Numbered from the stretch's first letter, positions 35,511-43,943 are shown. The stretch is 64,000 bases of DNA from Candidatus Kapaibacterium sp. (GCA_026003495.1 BPHK01000001.1:1314579-1378578), one strand, 5' to 3'. Made by a program: numbers and translations. Notes: a model not told the origin generated them from the letters alone.

Positions 35511-37340
35511 ATGAGCACGCAAAAATACGGCATGGTTCATCCTGCCATACCACCGTCGTTTGCGGCGATGCTTGTATTGAGCGCTGGTGGGTGGGTTGGA
35601 GCGCTGCTGATGCCCATGCCTCCTGCGATTGTCTTCCCCCTTGCCGCCGGACTCTTCCTCCTCTGTGCTTCTGGATTGTGGATCGAGGAGATACGTCGGT
35701 GGAGTTTCCTCCTCGGTTCGCTGATGGTTGGTGTATGTCTCGGTGTACGAATGAACCTGCACCTGCCGATTGCATCCCACGAGCCTGGTGATATGCCTGC
35801 ATGGCTCGATGGGACAATTCGCCAGGTTCTCTCTTCCAGTGGCAGCCGGATGAGCTGCATCATCGAAGGGACACTTGATCCGAAACTTCTTCCGCCACGT
35901 CAGAACGTGCGAATCCTTGTATATGCCGAACCGCCGCCGATATCTCTATCCGAGCTTCCTGGCAGACGCGCCGTTGCAACTGTTGACGTACGGATTCCCC
36001 GCAGACGCGAGCTACCCTACGGAATTTCTGAATGGCAAACAGTTGCTCCATACAGTGCCGAGCTTATTGCATATGCCAAGGGTGGGACATTTGCAATTCT
36101 TGAAGCGGAACCAGCGGCTCAGAACTGGATTGCACGGCTTCGCCGGATGCTCCTCCGTACGACTGACAGCATCTTTGCTGATGCTCAATCGCGCACGTTC
36201 GCACGTGCCCTCATTCTCGGAGACCGTTCACTGCTCGATCGTCAGACACGCCAACTATTCAGCCGAACTGGAACAGCGCATATCCTCTCGGTCAGTGGCT
36301 TCCACGTTGGAGTTGTGGCTGCACTGCTTGCGCTCATCAGTACGATTGTGCGGGATCGGCGTGTGCGTTTTGCGTTGTTCGTTGCGGGCGTGTGGCTCTA
36401 TGTGCTGCTAACCGGTGCACAACCCCCTGCTATCCGCGCTGGTGCTGCAGCGACTCTTGGCGCCGCTCTCCTGCTTGCGCAACGCTGGATTCCTCCCCTG
36501 CACGCTGTCGCTCTTGTTCTTTGGGTGATGATTGCAATCGAACCGAACCTTCTGGTTTCGGTATCCTTCCAGCTTTCTGCAGCAGCAGTCCTTGGAATCG
36601 TTACGATTGGCTCATCGCTCTCCCAGCGGTGGAAGGCGCTGCTACACTCTAAGCTGCTTCAGTGGATTGCTGCAAGCATTGCTATCACGATCGGTGCAAC
36701 GTTGGTGACTGCTCCGCTTGTTGCGTACTACTTTGGAGTTGTGCCGGTTATATCGCTCGTCGCAAACATCGCAGTTGTCCCGTTGGCATCAGCGTTCATA
36801 ATTGCAGGCATCGTTAGCATCGGGGCGGGCGTGATTTCCTTCGGGATTGGCCGGTTCTATGCGAGCGTCGCCGAGCTACTGGCGCAGTGGACGCTTTCGA
36901 TCATCGAGCAAGTAGCCCAGCTCGACTGGTCGCTCGCTGGTCCCCTGCTTGTACCGTTGAGTAGCGGGGCAGTCTTGGCTGCATGGTACATCCTCAGAAG
37001 CACAAGCTGGAGGCATATGATCTTCCGTTTTGGTGCAGCAACGATAGCACTTGCTCTCCTGTGGGCTGTACTTGAATGCATTTGGCAACTACCATCGCAA
37101 CGAGAGCTTGCCAATGGCGCAATAGCAGTCGAGTTTCGCGGCAAGGAAGCTGCGCTCATTACACTCAAGCGCAGGCTTTCTGTGACTTCTCCCCTTGCAA
37201 AAGAAATCGCCGACTACTGCATTCTACAACGCCGCAGTCGTGTTTACATCCGGGCTGCAACACCGGAAGCGCTGCCACTGGCACATTCGATCGCACGACG
37301 GCTTGAGCAATCCGCTACCACTGGCATCATTATTCGATGA
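35511..37340 (+). CDS. comEC: ComEC/Rec2-family DNA-uptake channel protein, no metallo-hydrolase domain
   Basis: A 609-residue polytopic membrane protein. The N-terminal half includes an OB-like periplasmic part (IIEGTLDPKLLPPRQNVRIL) and the competence domain with ILGDRSLLDRQTRQLFSRTG and AHILSVSGFHVGVVAALL; more than ten hydrophobic helices follow. The C-terminus, residues 540-609, is short and shows no metallo-beta-lactamase HxHxDH signature, so this is a ComEC without the nuclease-like domain. The ATG at 35511 overlaps the rpmB promoter region; ATG 35532 is an alternative. It overlaps pgeF by four bases. The expected role is transport of single-stranded DNA across the inner membrane; other competence genes are absent here. 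Confidence 0.82.
   Translation: MSTQKYGMVHPAIPPSFAAMLVLSAGGWVGALLMPMPPAIVFPLAAGLFLLCASGLWIEEIRRWSFLLGSLMVGVCLGVRMNLHLPIASHEPGDMPAWLDGTIRQVLSSSGSRMSCIIEGTLDPKLLPPRQNVRILVYAEPPPISLSELPGRRAVATVDVRIPRRRELPYGISEWQTVAPYSAELIAYAKGGTFAILEAEPAAQNWIARLRRMLLRTTDSIFADAQSRTFARALILGDRSLLDRQTRQLFSRTGTAHILSVSGFHVGVVAALLALISTIVRDRRVRFALFVAGVWLYVLLTGAQPPAIRAGAAATLGAALLLAQRWIPPLHAVALVLWVMIAIEPNLLVSVSFQLSAAAVLGIVTIGSSLSQRWKALLHSKLLQWIAASIAITIGATLVTAPLVAYYFGVVPVISLVANIAVVPLASAFIIAGIVSIGAGVISFGIGRFYASVAELLAQWTLSIIEQVAQLDWSLAGPLLVPLSSGAVLAAWYILRSTSWRHMIFRFGAATIALALLWAVLECIWQLPSQRELANGAIAVEFRGKEAALITLKRRLSVTSPLAKEIADYCILQRRSRVYIRAATPEALPLAHSIARRLEQSATTGIIIR
35520..35527 (-). promoter_or_regulatory. Candidate -7 box TATTTTTG of rpmB
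   Basis: The reverse complement reads TATTTTTG, exactly TAnnTTTG, 27-34 bases upstream of the rpmB ATG with an excellent SD between. It overlaps the first codons of the divergent comEC frame (ATG 35511), which argues that comEC may really begin downstream or be transcribed from elsewhere. No -33 TTG is clear. Confidence 0.45.
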
Positions 37341-38068
37341 TTGAGCTTCTCCTGCATCGCAGCGGGCGTATCCTCTATGGCATTACACTGCGGAACGCTG
37401 GCAAGTGGAGTGCGCGCGGTTGGACTGCACTCCCCGCAAGCGACGTCAGTGTTCGCCAGGCGGAGTCAATGCGTCACGCGTTAGCACTTCAGCTGGGATT
37501 TTCACCGGAAGCGTTCATCGTTCCAAAACAAATCCACGGAACGACAATCGCTGTCGTGGACGGTCGAGCACCATCAGAGCCAGCCGATGGAGTTGTAACA
37601 AACCGCCAAGGGATTCTCCTCGGCGTAACGTGTGCTGATTGCTGCGGTGTGTTGCTCTGGGATGAGCACCAATCCGTTATCGCCGCAGTGCATTCGGGTT
37701 GGCGCGGTACCGCAGGGAACATCGCCGGCAGGTGCGTACGTCTTCTCTGCGAGCGCTTCGGTGTCGTTCCCTCGTCTCTCCATGCGTGGCTTTCCCCGTG
37801 TGCATCTGGCGCTCGCTACGTGGTTGGCTATGATGTCGCAGCGCATTTTCCTCGCTCAAGCAAGCCAAGACAGGACGGTTCCTATTTGTTCGACAACACT
37901 GCAGAAATTCGGCTTGAGCTGCTCGAGGCAGGACTAAGCGATACGAACATCGCCAGTGCAGGCATCTGTACAATCGAGAACGAAAACTTCCACTCCTACC
38001 GCCGTGATGGCGATCGTTCAGGCCGCATGGTCGCATTCATCGGAATACAGCAACACAGCTTGGAATAA
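37337..38068 (+). CDS. pgeF: Peptidoglycan-editing PgeF (YfiH/DUF152 family)
   Basis: A 243-residue YfiH-family protein, once called a polyphenol oxidase/laccase and now associated with removing mis-incorporated serine from peptidoglycan precursors and with nucleoside phosphorolysis. The zinc-binding trio is visible: His in PKQIHGTTIAVV, Cys in GVTCADCCGV and His in AAVHSGWRGT. The C-terminal block FHSYRRDGDRSGRMVAFI is also standard. The ATG at 37337 overlaps the comEC stop (ATGA), so the genes are coupled. The 38069-38115 gap has a TATTTTTG box and no terminator. Confidence 0.88.
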   Translation: MIELLLHRSGRILYGITLRNAGKWSARGWTALPASDVSVRQAESMRHALALQLGFSPEAFIVPKQIHGTTIAVVDGRAPSEPADGVVTNRQGILLGVTCADCCGVLLWDEHQSVIAAVHSGWRGTAGNIAGRCVRLLCERFGVVPSSLHAWLSPCASGARYVVGYDVAAHFPRSSKPRQDGSYLFDNTAEIRLELLEAGLSDTNIASAGICTIENENFHSYRRDGDRSGRMVAFIGIQQHSLE

Positions 38069-38077
38069 GTGCAGCCG

Positions 38078-38085
38078 TATTTTTG
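38078..38085 (+). promoter_or_regulatory. Candidate -7 box TATTTTTG before the DUF6580-like gene
   Basis: An exact TAnnTTTG match lies ten bases after the pgeF stop. A TTG at 38060-38062 is 15 bases upstream, shorter than the usual spacing. Transcription would begin near 38090 with a short leader to the ATG at 38116. Confidence 0.4.
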
Positions 38086-38115
38086 CACAGCCTACATCAC
38101 AGCACCATCTTCGTC

Positions 38116-38787
38116 ATGCAGGAGCCTTCGTCCAAGAGTACACCAATGCACAAGCGATTTCCAGTGACTGTAGCTGGCATTCTGCTTTTTGTTGCAGCAG
38201 CAAGTCGGGTTCTCCCTCATCCACCGAACTTTGCCCCAATTACTGCAATGGCGGTCTTTGCGGGATGGATTGCTCCCAGCTATTGGGCAGCGCTTGGTCT
38301 TGTTACTGCAACAATGCTCGCAAGTGACGTTGGGCTTGCTCTCCTCCACAGCGATTGGGGTTACCTTTTCCACGGTATGTTGCCGGTCATCTACGGCACA
38401 TTTGCGCTCATCATTGTCATCAGTCGCTTGGTTGGAAAGCAGCGCCGATCCTTCGGCGCTGTTGCCGCGGTCCTTGTTGGAAGCTCACTGCTGTTTTTTG
38501 TGGTAACGAACTTCTTCGTCTGGCTGCTCGGTTCGATGTATCCGCACACGCTTGAGGGATTGGCGACGTGCTATGCAATGGCGGTGCCGTTCTACCACGT
38601 CAATGGCCTTGCCCCGTTCGAACTTGTGCGGAATGCATTCGGCGGGGATATTCTCTACGCGCTTTGCCTTTTCGGTGCATATCGCGTCGCTGTTGGGCGC
38701 AGATGGACTGCTTCTGCGATAGTTACTCCCCGTGCAAAGCACAAGGCGCCCGGGATGCAGACTTCCATTGAGCGCTATTCCTTTTAG
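38116..38787 (+). CDS. Multi-pass membrane protein, DUF6580-like
   Basis: A 223-residue membrane protein with about five hydrophobic helices (for example VAGILLFVAAASRVL, YGTFALIIVISRLVG, LLFFVVTNFFVWLLG). The N-terminal SRVLPHPPNFAPITAMAVFAG stretch and the central W-rich helices fit DUF6580, a family I recall next to substrate-specific transporters; the assignment is moderate. Starts at ATG 38146 (MHKRFPV) or 38116 are both possible; the latter follows the candidate promoter at 38078. The gene ends convergently with the DUF948/YtxH pair with a four-base tail-to-tail overlap. No catalytic motif is visible. Confidence 0.6.
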   Translation: MQEPSSKSTPMHKRFPVTVAGILLFVAAASRVLPHPPNFAPITAMAVFAGWIAPSYWAALGLVTATMLASDVGLALLHSDWGYLFHGMLPVIYGTFALIIVISRLVGKQRRSFGAVAAVLVGSSLLFFVVTNFFVWLLGSMYPHTLEGLATCYAMAVPFYHVNGLAPFELVRNAFGGDILYALCLFGAYRVAVGRRWTASAIVTPRAKHKAPGMQTSIERYSF

Positions 38788-39194
38788 CGGCGATTGATTG
38801 CATCTGCAAACGTTTTGACTGCACGCGTCACACCTGCAACAACCCTTGCAGCATCCATCAGCGGCCCTTCGATTTTTTCCTGGAGTCGCTGCTCAAGCGT
38901 ATTGATCCGACGCGAGATTTCCCGAAACTGCTCAAGGCTCTCACCCAGAACTGCTAATTTCTGATCTGCGTTATCAAGCGTCTTTGTTGCTTGTGCAGAC
39001 ATTGCCTCGACACTTCGCAGCAGTGATGGGAGTTCTCTCGAAAGGGTGGAAATCAACTCTTCCGACTGACGCAGCACGGTGCTCGCGCGCTCGGAAACAT
39101 CCTCTAAACTTCGCAGCAGCCGTATGCCCCACACCGCCAAGGCTACTAGCGCAAGTGCAATTGCGGCGATGGCGACCATCAACAAAATTTCCAT
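38784..39194 (-). CDS. DUF948-like membrane-anchored coiled-coil protein
   Basis: A 136-residue protein with one N-terminal transmembrane helix (LLMVAIAAIALALVALAVWG) and a long heptad-rich coiled coil over the rest (SEELISTLSRELPSLLRSVE, RINTLEQRLQEKIEG). This is the DUF948/YtxG pattern, commonly paired with YtxH as here. It overlaps the ytxH-like stop by one base (TGATG); a GTG three bases earlier is a possible start. The function is unknown; related genes in Gram-positives are general-stress proteins, but equivalence is not established. Confidence 0.72.
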   Translation of the reverse strand: MEILLMVAIAAIALALVALAVWGIRLLRSLEDVSERASTVLRQSEELISTLSRELPSLLRSVEAMSAQATKTLDNADQKLAVLGESLEQFREISRRINTLEQRLQEKIEGPLMDAARVVAGVTRAVKTFADAINRR

Positions 39195-39619
39195 CACTCT
39201 TCGCTTGAAAGTTCGCTTTTGAAGGCTTCCACACTGGCTTTGGCTGCTTCCCGGACACGCTCGATGTTTTCCTGAATTTGCTCTTTAGCATGCGTTGCCT
39301 TTGTTCGTGCATCGCGGAGCACCTGTTCTGCGCTCGAGAGTAATTGCTCGGCGTGTTGCCGTGCTGCATCCACGATCGCCTGAGCACGGAGTTTCCCTTG
39401 ATTGATTGCTACTGGCGGCAACTCCTCACCAAGCTGTTTGGGGTTGAGCGCCTCTTGAGCGCGATCGTACAGCTCACTGGTGCGCTCGGCAATGTCGCGA
39501 CGAAGCTCGCGTCCGCTCTTGGGCGCAAAGAGCAGAGCAACGACAGCTCCGGCAAGACCTCCAATGAGTGCCCCCGTCACAAAGCCGCGGGCGTAGCTAT
39601 TACCATCGGTGCGTTCCAT
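39194..39619 (-). CDS. YtxH-like small membrane protein
   Basis: A 141-residue protein with a glycine-zipper-like helix (ARGFVTGALIGGLAGAVVAL) followed by LLFAPKSGRELRRDI, the hallmark of YtxH proteins, then a long charged coiled coil (AEQLLSSAEQVLRDARTKA). It is followed immediately by the DUF948-like gene in one operon. The family is linked to stress in Bacillus; no role is proven here. The ATG at 39619 has no other upstream candidate. It is divergent from the M28 peptidase gene, sharing the 39620-39726 gap. Confidence 0.78.
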   Translation of the reverse strand: MERTDGNSYARGFVTGALIGGLAGAVVALLFAPKSGRELRRDIAERTSELYDRAQEALNPKQLGEELPPVAINQGKLRAQAIVDAARQHAEQLLSSAEQVLRDARTKATHAKEQIQENIERVREAAKASVEAFKSELSSEE

Positions 39620-39715
39620 TTCGATTCTCCTGACAGTGGGAAATACTTTTCGCTATAGACGATACCGCAAACTGTTTTAGTGCGCGCAAGCAGCGGCTGC
39701 CAACCCCAATGGCGT

Positions 39716-39723
39716 AGTTTTGC
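39716..39723 (+). promoter_or_regulatory. Candidate -7 box TAGTTTTG three bases before the M28 peptidase ATG
   Basis: TAGTTTTG is an exact TAnnTTTG match ending three bases before the ATG at 39727. If it is used, the message begins at or just inside the start codon, giving a leaderless mRNA. A similar arrangement is seen at 21223. Chance occurrence cannot be excluded, as no -33 box is clear. Confidence 0.35.
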
Positions 39724-39726
39724 TTT

Positions 39727-40734
39727 ATGCATCGCACGTTACGACAGTCACTTTCCATACTGGCGACTCTGGCTGGTGCTCTCTTGCTCGGCGGCTGCAA
39801 TAGCTGCAACCGACCACACACTTCGCCTCAGCAACAAGCCGAATACAAGTCCACACAGATCCCACAGCCAGAAGCCGACCGTCTCTACGCTCTCGTTGCC
39901 CAGCAGCTCCAGTGGGGACCGCGCGTACCAGGGACCGCTGCGCACGACTCGTGCCGCCGCTGGATCACCGAGCAGCTCAAAATGCATGCCGACACTGTCT
40001 TCGAACAGCCGTTTACAGCCTCGGTCTATGGAAGGCGGTACTCGTGCACAAATATCATCGCTCGTCTCTTCCCCGAGCGGAGAGAACGTATCCTTCTCTG
40101 CGCACACTGGGATTCGCGTCCCCGAGCAGACGAGGACCCGATCCCCGAAAATCGCTCGTTGCCTATCCCCGGTGCAAACGATGGCGCCAGCGGTGTTGCT
40201 GTCGTCTTGGAAATCGTCCGGCTGCTACGCCAGCAGCCCCCTCACGGGATTGGTGTGGACGTTGTTTTCTTCGATGCTGAAGATATGGGGGCACCGTCAG
40301 ATGCGGCGATGTTCTGCCTTGGCTCCAAGTACTTTGCTGCGAACTTTCCACTCCCGCTCCGACCGCGGTATGGGATACTCTTCGATCTTGTCGGCGACCA
40401 CCAAGCGCGATTTTTCATCGAGGAGACATCCCAGCAAGCTGCACCATCGCTTGTCGAACGGCTCTGGAAGCTTGGACGTCTCTATGGGAATGGCACGTTC
40501 GTCGAGCAACGTGGTGGCAGTGTCGTTGATGACCACCATGCATTGATCGAGCTGGGCATCCCGACAGTGGACATCATTGACCTGGAATTAGTGGGAAATC
40601 AATCGCCGATCGAACGACGGCGGTACTGGCATACCCGGATGGACGACATGCGGAACATCTCCGGTCAAACACTCCAAAGCGTTGCGACCGTTGTGCTTGC
40701 GCTCCTGTACTCAGATACACCCTTCCCGCTATGA
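39727..40734 (+). CDS. M28-family zinc peptidase lipoprotein (glutaminyl-peptide cyclotransferase-like)
   Basis: A 335-residue lipoprotein: signal helix LATLAGALLLGGC with lipobox Cys near residue 24. The M28 fold carries zinc ligands HWDSRP (His, Asp), PGANDGASGVA (Asp), FFDAEDMG (catalytic Glu and ligand), and a late His in YWHTRMDDM. The DDHHALIELGIPTVDIIDL segment resembles bacterial glutaminyl cyclases and related aminopeptidases, which act on N-terminal Gln or peptides at the cell surface. It is the first gene of a + operon with prmA (four-base overlap). Function as a cyclase versus an aminopeptidase is not decided from sequence. Confidence 0.87.
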   Translation: MHRTLRQSLSILATLAGALLLGGCNSCNRPHTSPQQQAEYKSTQIPQPEADRLYALVAQQLQWGPRVPGTAAHDSCRRWITEQLKMHADTVFEQPFTASVYGRRYSCTNIIARLFPERRERILLCAHWDSRPRADEDPIPENRSLPIPGANDGASGVAVVLEIVRLLRQQPPHGIGVDVVFFDAEDMGAPSDAAMFCLGSKYFAANFPLPLRPRYGILFDLVGDHQARFFIEETSQQAAPSLVERLWKLGRLYGNGTFVEQRGGSVVDDHHALIELGIPTVDIIDLELVGNQSPIERRRYWHTRMDDMRNISGQTLQSVATVVLALLYSDTPFPL

Positions 40735-41579
40735 CAATCGAGACCAACCGCACGTTTCTCCGTGTCGGCTTCTCTGCCCCACACGACCAAGACGAGCTTG
40801 TCGGACGGCTCGATCATCCCGCATTTCTCGGTGCCGAGGACGATGGGGATCGCTTGACTATCTGGCTCGATCCAACCAAACTCGGACCATCCGACGTTGG
40901 CGCGTGGCTACGTCATCGCCTCGGTGTACCAATTGCCGAGCTGGAGATTGAGGACGTCTCCACCACCGATTGGCTCGAGCAGTGGCGTGCATCGCTTGAG
41001 CCAATCACGATCGCTGGCGTAGTGACAATCATGCCCAGCACAACTGAAGCCGCGCAAGCTCACACTGACATTGTCATCGCGCTCGAACCGAAAATGGCGT
41101 TTGGAACAGGACACCATGCAACAACGCAGCTCTGCATTGAACTTCTGTTGGAAACTGTCGCACCGGGGCAACAGTGGACCGATCTCGGGACAGGAAGCGG
41201 ATTACTTGCAATCGTCGCTGCAAAGCTCGGTGCGGCTCAGGTAGTGGCGCTCGACTCAGACCCAGACGCAATCGCAGAAGCTCGTGAGAATATCTCTGCG
41301 AACAACTGCGACGACACCATCGAGGTTCGGCTGGCAGATGTTACTGTGGACGAGCTCCCGCGTTCCGACGGTATCGTAGCAAACCTGCACAGCGAGCATT
41401 TGCTCCAGCTCGGCCAGCGCATGGCAGCCGCTCTTAGTCCAGGAGGTGTTGCCATTGTCAGTGGAATCCTAACATCGCAATCGAAACAAGTCGAAGCGGA
41501 GCTAACCCGATGTGGGCTTTCGCTCCTTGCCAAGCGTGAACGGGGTGAATGGGTAGCACTGCATTTCAGCAAACGATGA
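40731..41579 (+). CDS. prmA: Ribosomal protein L11 methyltransferase
   Basis: A 282-residue SAM-dependent methyltransferase that trimethylates ribosomal protein L11. The N-terminal 90 residues form a substrate-binding domain with the conserved DWLEQWRASLEPI. The catalytic domain has MAFGTGHHATTQLCIELL, motif I DLGTGSGLLAIVAAKLG and the acidic ribose-binding ALDSDP. It is coupled by overlap to the M28 peptidase gene upstream and to the phosphatase gene downstream. The typical length is about 280-300 residues. The call is firm. Confidence 0.92.
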   Translation: MTIETNRTFLRVGFSAPHDQDELVGRLDHPAFLGAEDDGDRLTIWLDPTKLGPSDVGAWLRHRLGVPIAELEIEDVSTTDWLEQWRASLEPITIAGVVTIMPSTTEAAQAHTDIVIALEPKMAFGTGHHATTQLCIELLLETVAPGQQWTDLGTGSGLLAIVAAKLGAAQVVALDSDPDAIAEARENISANNCDDTIEVRLADVTVDELPRSDGIVANLHSEHLLQLGQRMAAALSPGGVAIVSGILTSQSKQVEAELTRCGLSLLAKRERGEWVALHFSKR

Positions 41580-42556
41580 TTGCTGCTGCTCTCGATATTG
41601 GCACAAACACGTTGCTCATGGCTATTGCTGATCTTTCTCCAGACGCGCTCTTGGGTGGCAATCCACAAAATGTCAGTGGGCAGGTGGCACCTTTCTTCTC
41701 GCACAGTTTGATCAGGAAAGTCATTGCCGATGAACACCGAATTGCACGACTTGGCGAAGGCGTTGACCGCAGCCAGTGGATTTGCCAAGCAGCGATTGAA
41801 CGTGCATCTGCAATCATCCGCGAGTACCGTTCAATTGCTGATGCCGCAGGAGCTACTGCACGGATTGCTGTAGGCACAAGTGTCTTCCGTGCTGCGCGGA
41901 ATGGCGCCGAGGTCGCCCATACTCTTGGAATGCTTTGGGGTGCGCCTGTGGAAGTGCTTTCCGGCCAGGAAGAAGCTCAACTATGCTATCGGGGCACAGT
42001 GTACCATAGAGAGCGGGCAGCAGTCCTCGATATTGGCGGTGGCAGCACTGAGCTAACCATCGGCGAGCATTCCCGTATCCTCGCACGCAACAGCATCGAA
42101 CTTGGCGCAGTGCGCCTTGCCGAGCGATTTTGGAGGTCGTATCCTGCGCCTCAAGAGGCATTGAATACTGCGTGGCAGCACGCAGTGGAGACACTTGCGC
42201 CGTTTGCCGAGTTTCCTGCAGTTGAGCGCATGTACGCGGTTGCAGGAACACCGACGACGCTGGCGCTCATGGCGCAAGACCTCCAGCATAACAACTGGCA
42301 ACGTGCCGAAGGCTACATACTCAAGCGCACAGCTATCGAGCGTCTTTGGCAGCAGCTTGCTGCAGCATCGCTCGAGGAGCTGCGCAGTATCCCCAGTGTC
42401 CATCCACAACGAGCGGACATCTTGCCGGCAGGCGTTCTCCTCCTCCGCGCTGCCATGGACGTTCTCGGTGTAGATGCTGCTATAGTCAGCACACGAGGAT
42501 TGCGGTATGGAGCCTTTTGGCGGCTGGTAGAGCGCCACGAAAAATTTTGCCGGTAG
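41576..42556 (+). CDS. Ppx/GppA-family exopolyphosphatase-type phosphatase
   Basis: A 326-residue actin-like ATPase-fold phosphatase. Phosphate 1 and 2 loops are ALDIGTNTLLMAIADL (N-terminus) and AVLDIGGGSTELTI. TSVFRAARNGAE and AVAGTPTTLALMAQDL are other family blocks. It lacks the C-terminal HD-like extension of long Ppx proteins, as in many short Ppx/GppA. It hydrolyses polyphosphate or (p)ppGpp-type phosphates; the choice between them is not visible. ATG 41576 gives a 4-base overlap with prmA and is the right N-terminus; the frame continues upstream without homology. Confidence 0.87.
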   Translation: MIAAALDIGTNTLLMAIADLSPDALLGGNPQNVSGQVAPFFSHSLIRKVIADEHRIARLGEGVDRSQWICQAAIERASAIIREYRSIADAAGATARIAVGTSVFRAARNGAEVAHTLGMLWGAPVEVLSGQEEAQLCYRGTVYHRERAAVLDIGGGSTELTIGEHSRILARNSIELGAVRLAERFWRSYPAPQEALNTAWQHAVETLAPFAEFPAVERMYAVAGTPTTLALMAQDLQHNNWQRAEGYILKRTAIERLWQQLAAASLEELRSIPSVHPQRADILPAGVLLLRAAMDVLGVDAAIVSTRGLRYGAFWRLVERHEKFCR

Positions 42557-42581
42557 CAATCTGCCCCTATCAATGCGCTCG

Positions 42582-42589
42582 TATATTTG
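42582..42589 (+). promoter_or_regulatory. Candidate -7 box TATATTTG for the lipoprotein pair
   Basis: An exact TAnnTTTG match, 36 bases upstream of the lipoprotein ATG at 42626 and 26 bases after the ppx stop. Transcription would start near 42596, giving a leader of about 30 bases with GGGG eight bases before the ATG. Confidence 0.4.
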
Positions 42590-42625
42590 CGTCGGAACAT
42601 GTCTAACATCCTCTGTGGGGTTCTC

Positions 42626-42961
42626 ATGCTCTTCAAACGGCCGCGATGGCTCGGTGTGGGAGCCGTCGTTATGATGGCTGGTGCGCTTGGCGGCTGCACG
42701 AAAATGATCCAGCCAGACCAATTGGCTGAACTCAAACAGCTTCGGGCACGCGAAGTCCAGCTCGCACAATCCATCCGCGATGGCGAATCACGCAAGCAAC
42801 GTCTCGAACGAGAGCTTTCGTCCCGGCAGGACGAACTCAAGCGCTGCAACGATCTGCGAGCGACAATACAATCGCGATTGAGCGGCTATCCAGGTAATCT
42901 TGGCGATCCGCTCCCAGAGACGCCACCTGCTCCACCGGTTCAGAAAAAAGGTCGTAAGTAA
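42626..42961 (+). CDS. Small coiled-coil lipoprotein with ELKRC motif
   Basis: A 111-residue lipoprotein: signal peptide with twin hydrophobic stretch (LGVGAVVMMAGALGGC, lipid Cys near residue 24), a heptad-rich coil (LKQLRAREVQLAQSIRDGES) containing DELKRCNDL, then a proline-rich tail (PETPPAPPVQKKGRK). The function is unknown. The chosen ATG gives a normal signal peptide; an ATG at 42599 gives a longer, less typical leader. The next gene is a larger coiled-coil lipoprotein with the same ELKRC pattern, 23 bases away. The start of the coil and the single non-lipid Cys suggest pairing through a disulfide, which is inference. Confidence 0.7.
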   Translation: MLFKRPRWLGVGAVVMMAGALGGCTKMIQPDQLAELKQLRAREVQLAQSIRDGESRKQRLERELSSRQDELKRCNDLRATIQSRLSGYPGNLGDPLPETPPAPPVQKKGRK

Positions 42962-42984
42962 CACAATCAGGCAAGGAGACACCA

Positions 42985-43866
42985 ATGCTATTACCCACAG
43001 TTGACCAGTGGAAACGGAGTACGCTGCTGTGTATCGGCGCATGTGCAATTGTGCTTGCGGTAGCAAGCTGCGGTTCATCGCAGGTCGTCCGGGCACCAGA
43101 AAGCAAGCCGGATAGCCTCTTGACCTACGACGAAGCCATTCTCCGGCTCGACGACTGGCGAATGCGCATCCGGAAACTCGAAGATGACGACCAAAAGATG
43201 CAAGGCGAAGTCAAAGCGCTCGAAGAACGGCTCAACGCAGCGGTGGCTGAACTCAAGCGCTGCCAAGATGAAACCAACAAACTCATTGGTGCCACCGATG
43301 CGCAGATCAACCAATTCCGCGAGCGGCTCGGTCGGCTCGAAGGGCGCATCCGTGAACTTCGTGCACTCAACGACAACGATTTCGAAGCTCGCCGGAGCGA
43401 AGTCTACGCACTCGCTGCAGAATGGAACCGCCTGCGAAATGAGAAAATCGCAGTGTTACCAGAATTTTTCGACCGAATGATTGCTGCACGGCGCGACATC
43501 CAGAGCCTGATGGATCGCAAGCCAGCCTGGCGTGGCAAGTATGTTGTCCGGCCGTGGAGCGAATCGAAAGATTGCCTCTGGAATATTGCAGGGCAAAGCG
43601 AGGTCTACGGCGATCCATTCCACTGGCCGAAAATCTGGCAAGCCAATACGGACCTCATCAAGAACCCCGACATCATCCAGCCAGGCTGGGAACTGAACGT
43701 ACCTCCGCCAGGACCACTCACACCAGAAGAAAAGCGTGCCGAACGCCGCTACTGGCGGAAAAAACGCCAAGCAATGGCTGCACAACAAGAGCAAGCCATG
43801 CAACAATCCCAGGCGACACCATCACCGACTGGAGAATCCACCGAACGCGGAGAAAAACGTCCGTAG
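42985..43866 (+). CDS. Coiled-coil lipoprotein with LysM-like peptidoglycan-binding domain
   Basis: A 293-residue lipoprotein with a signal peptide (LCIGACAIVLAVASC, lipid Cys near 29). A coiled coil spans residues about 55-150 and includes AVAELKRCQDETNKL. A LysM-like domain follows with KYVVRPWSESKDCLWNIAGQ and PFHWPKIWQANTDLI, ending GWELNVPP; LysM domains bind glycan strands. The tail is Gln/charged (AQQEQAMQQSQATPSPTGES). GGAG eight bases upstream of ATG 42985 is the RBS. A strong terminator follows at 43908, closing the transcript. The product probably links the outer membrane to peptidoglycan. Confidence 0.82.
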   Translation: MLLPTVDQWKRSTLLCIGACAIVLAVASCGSSQVVRAPESKPDSLLTYDEAILRLDDWRMRIRKLEDDDQKMQGEVKALEERLNAAVAELKRCQDETNKLIGATDAQINQFRERLGRLEGRIRELRALNDNDFEARRSEVYALAAEWNRLRNEKIAVLPEFFDRMIAARRDIQSLMDRKPAWRGKYVVRPWSESKDCLWNIAGQSEVYGDPFHWPKIWQANTDLIKNPDIIQPGWELNVPPPGPLTPEEKRAERRYWRKKRQAMAAQQEQAMQQSQATPSPTGESTERGEKRP

Positions 43867-43907
43867 TTTCGGCGTGAGTCTGCTTGAGGGAGCATAGCTG
43901 TCGTGTT

Positions 43908-43943
43908 TAGGGCGCAGGTGCATCACCTGCGCCCTAGTTTTTT
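43908..43943 (+). terminator. Strong intrinsic terminator after the lipoprotein pair
   Basis: A perfect 13-base stem: TAGGGCGCAGGTG (43908-43920), loop CAT, then CACCTGCGCCCTA (43924-43936), followed by GTTTTTT. It ends the operon closing with the LysM lipoprotein (stop at 43866) before phoH. Confidence 0.95.
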
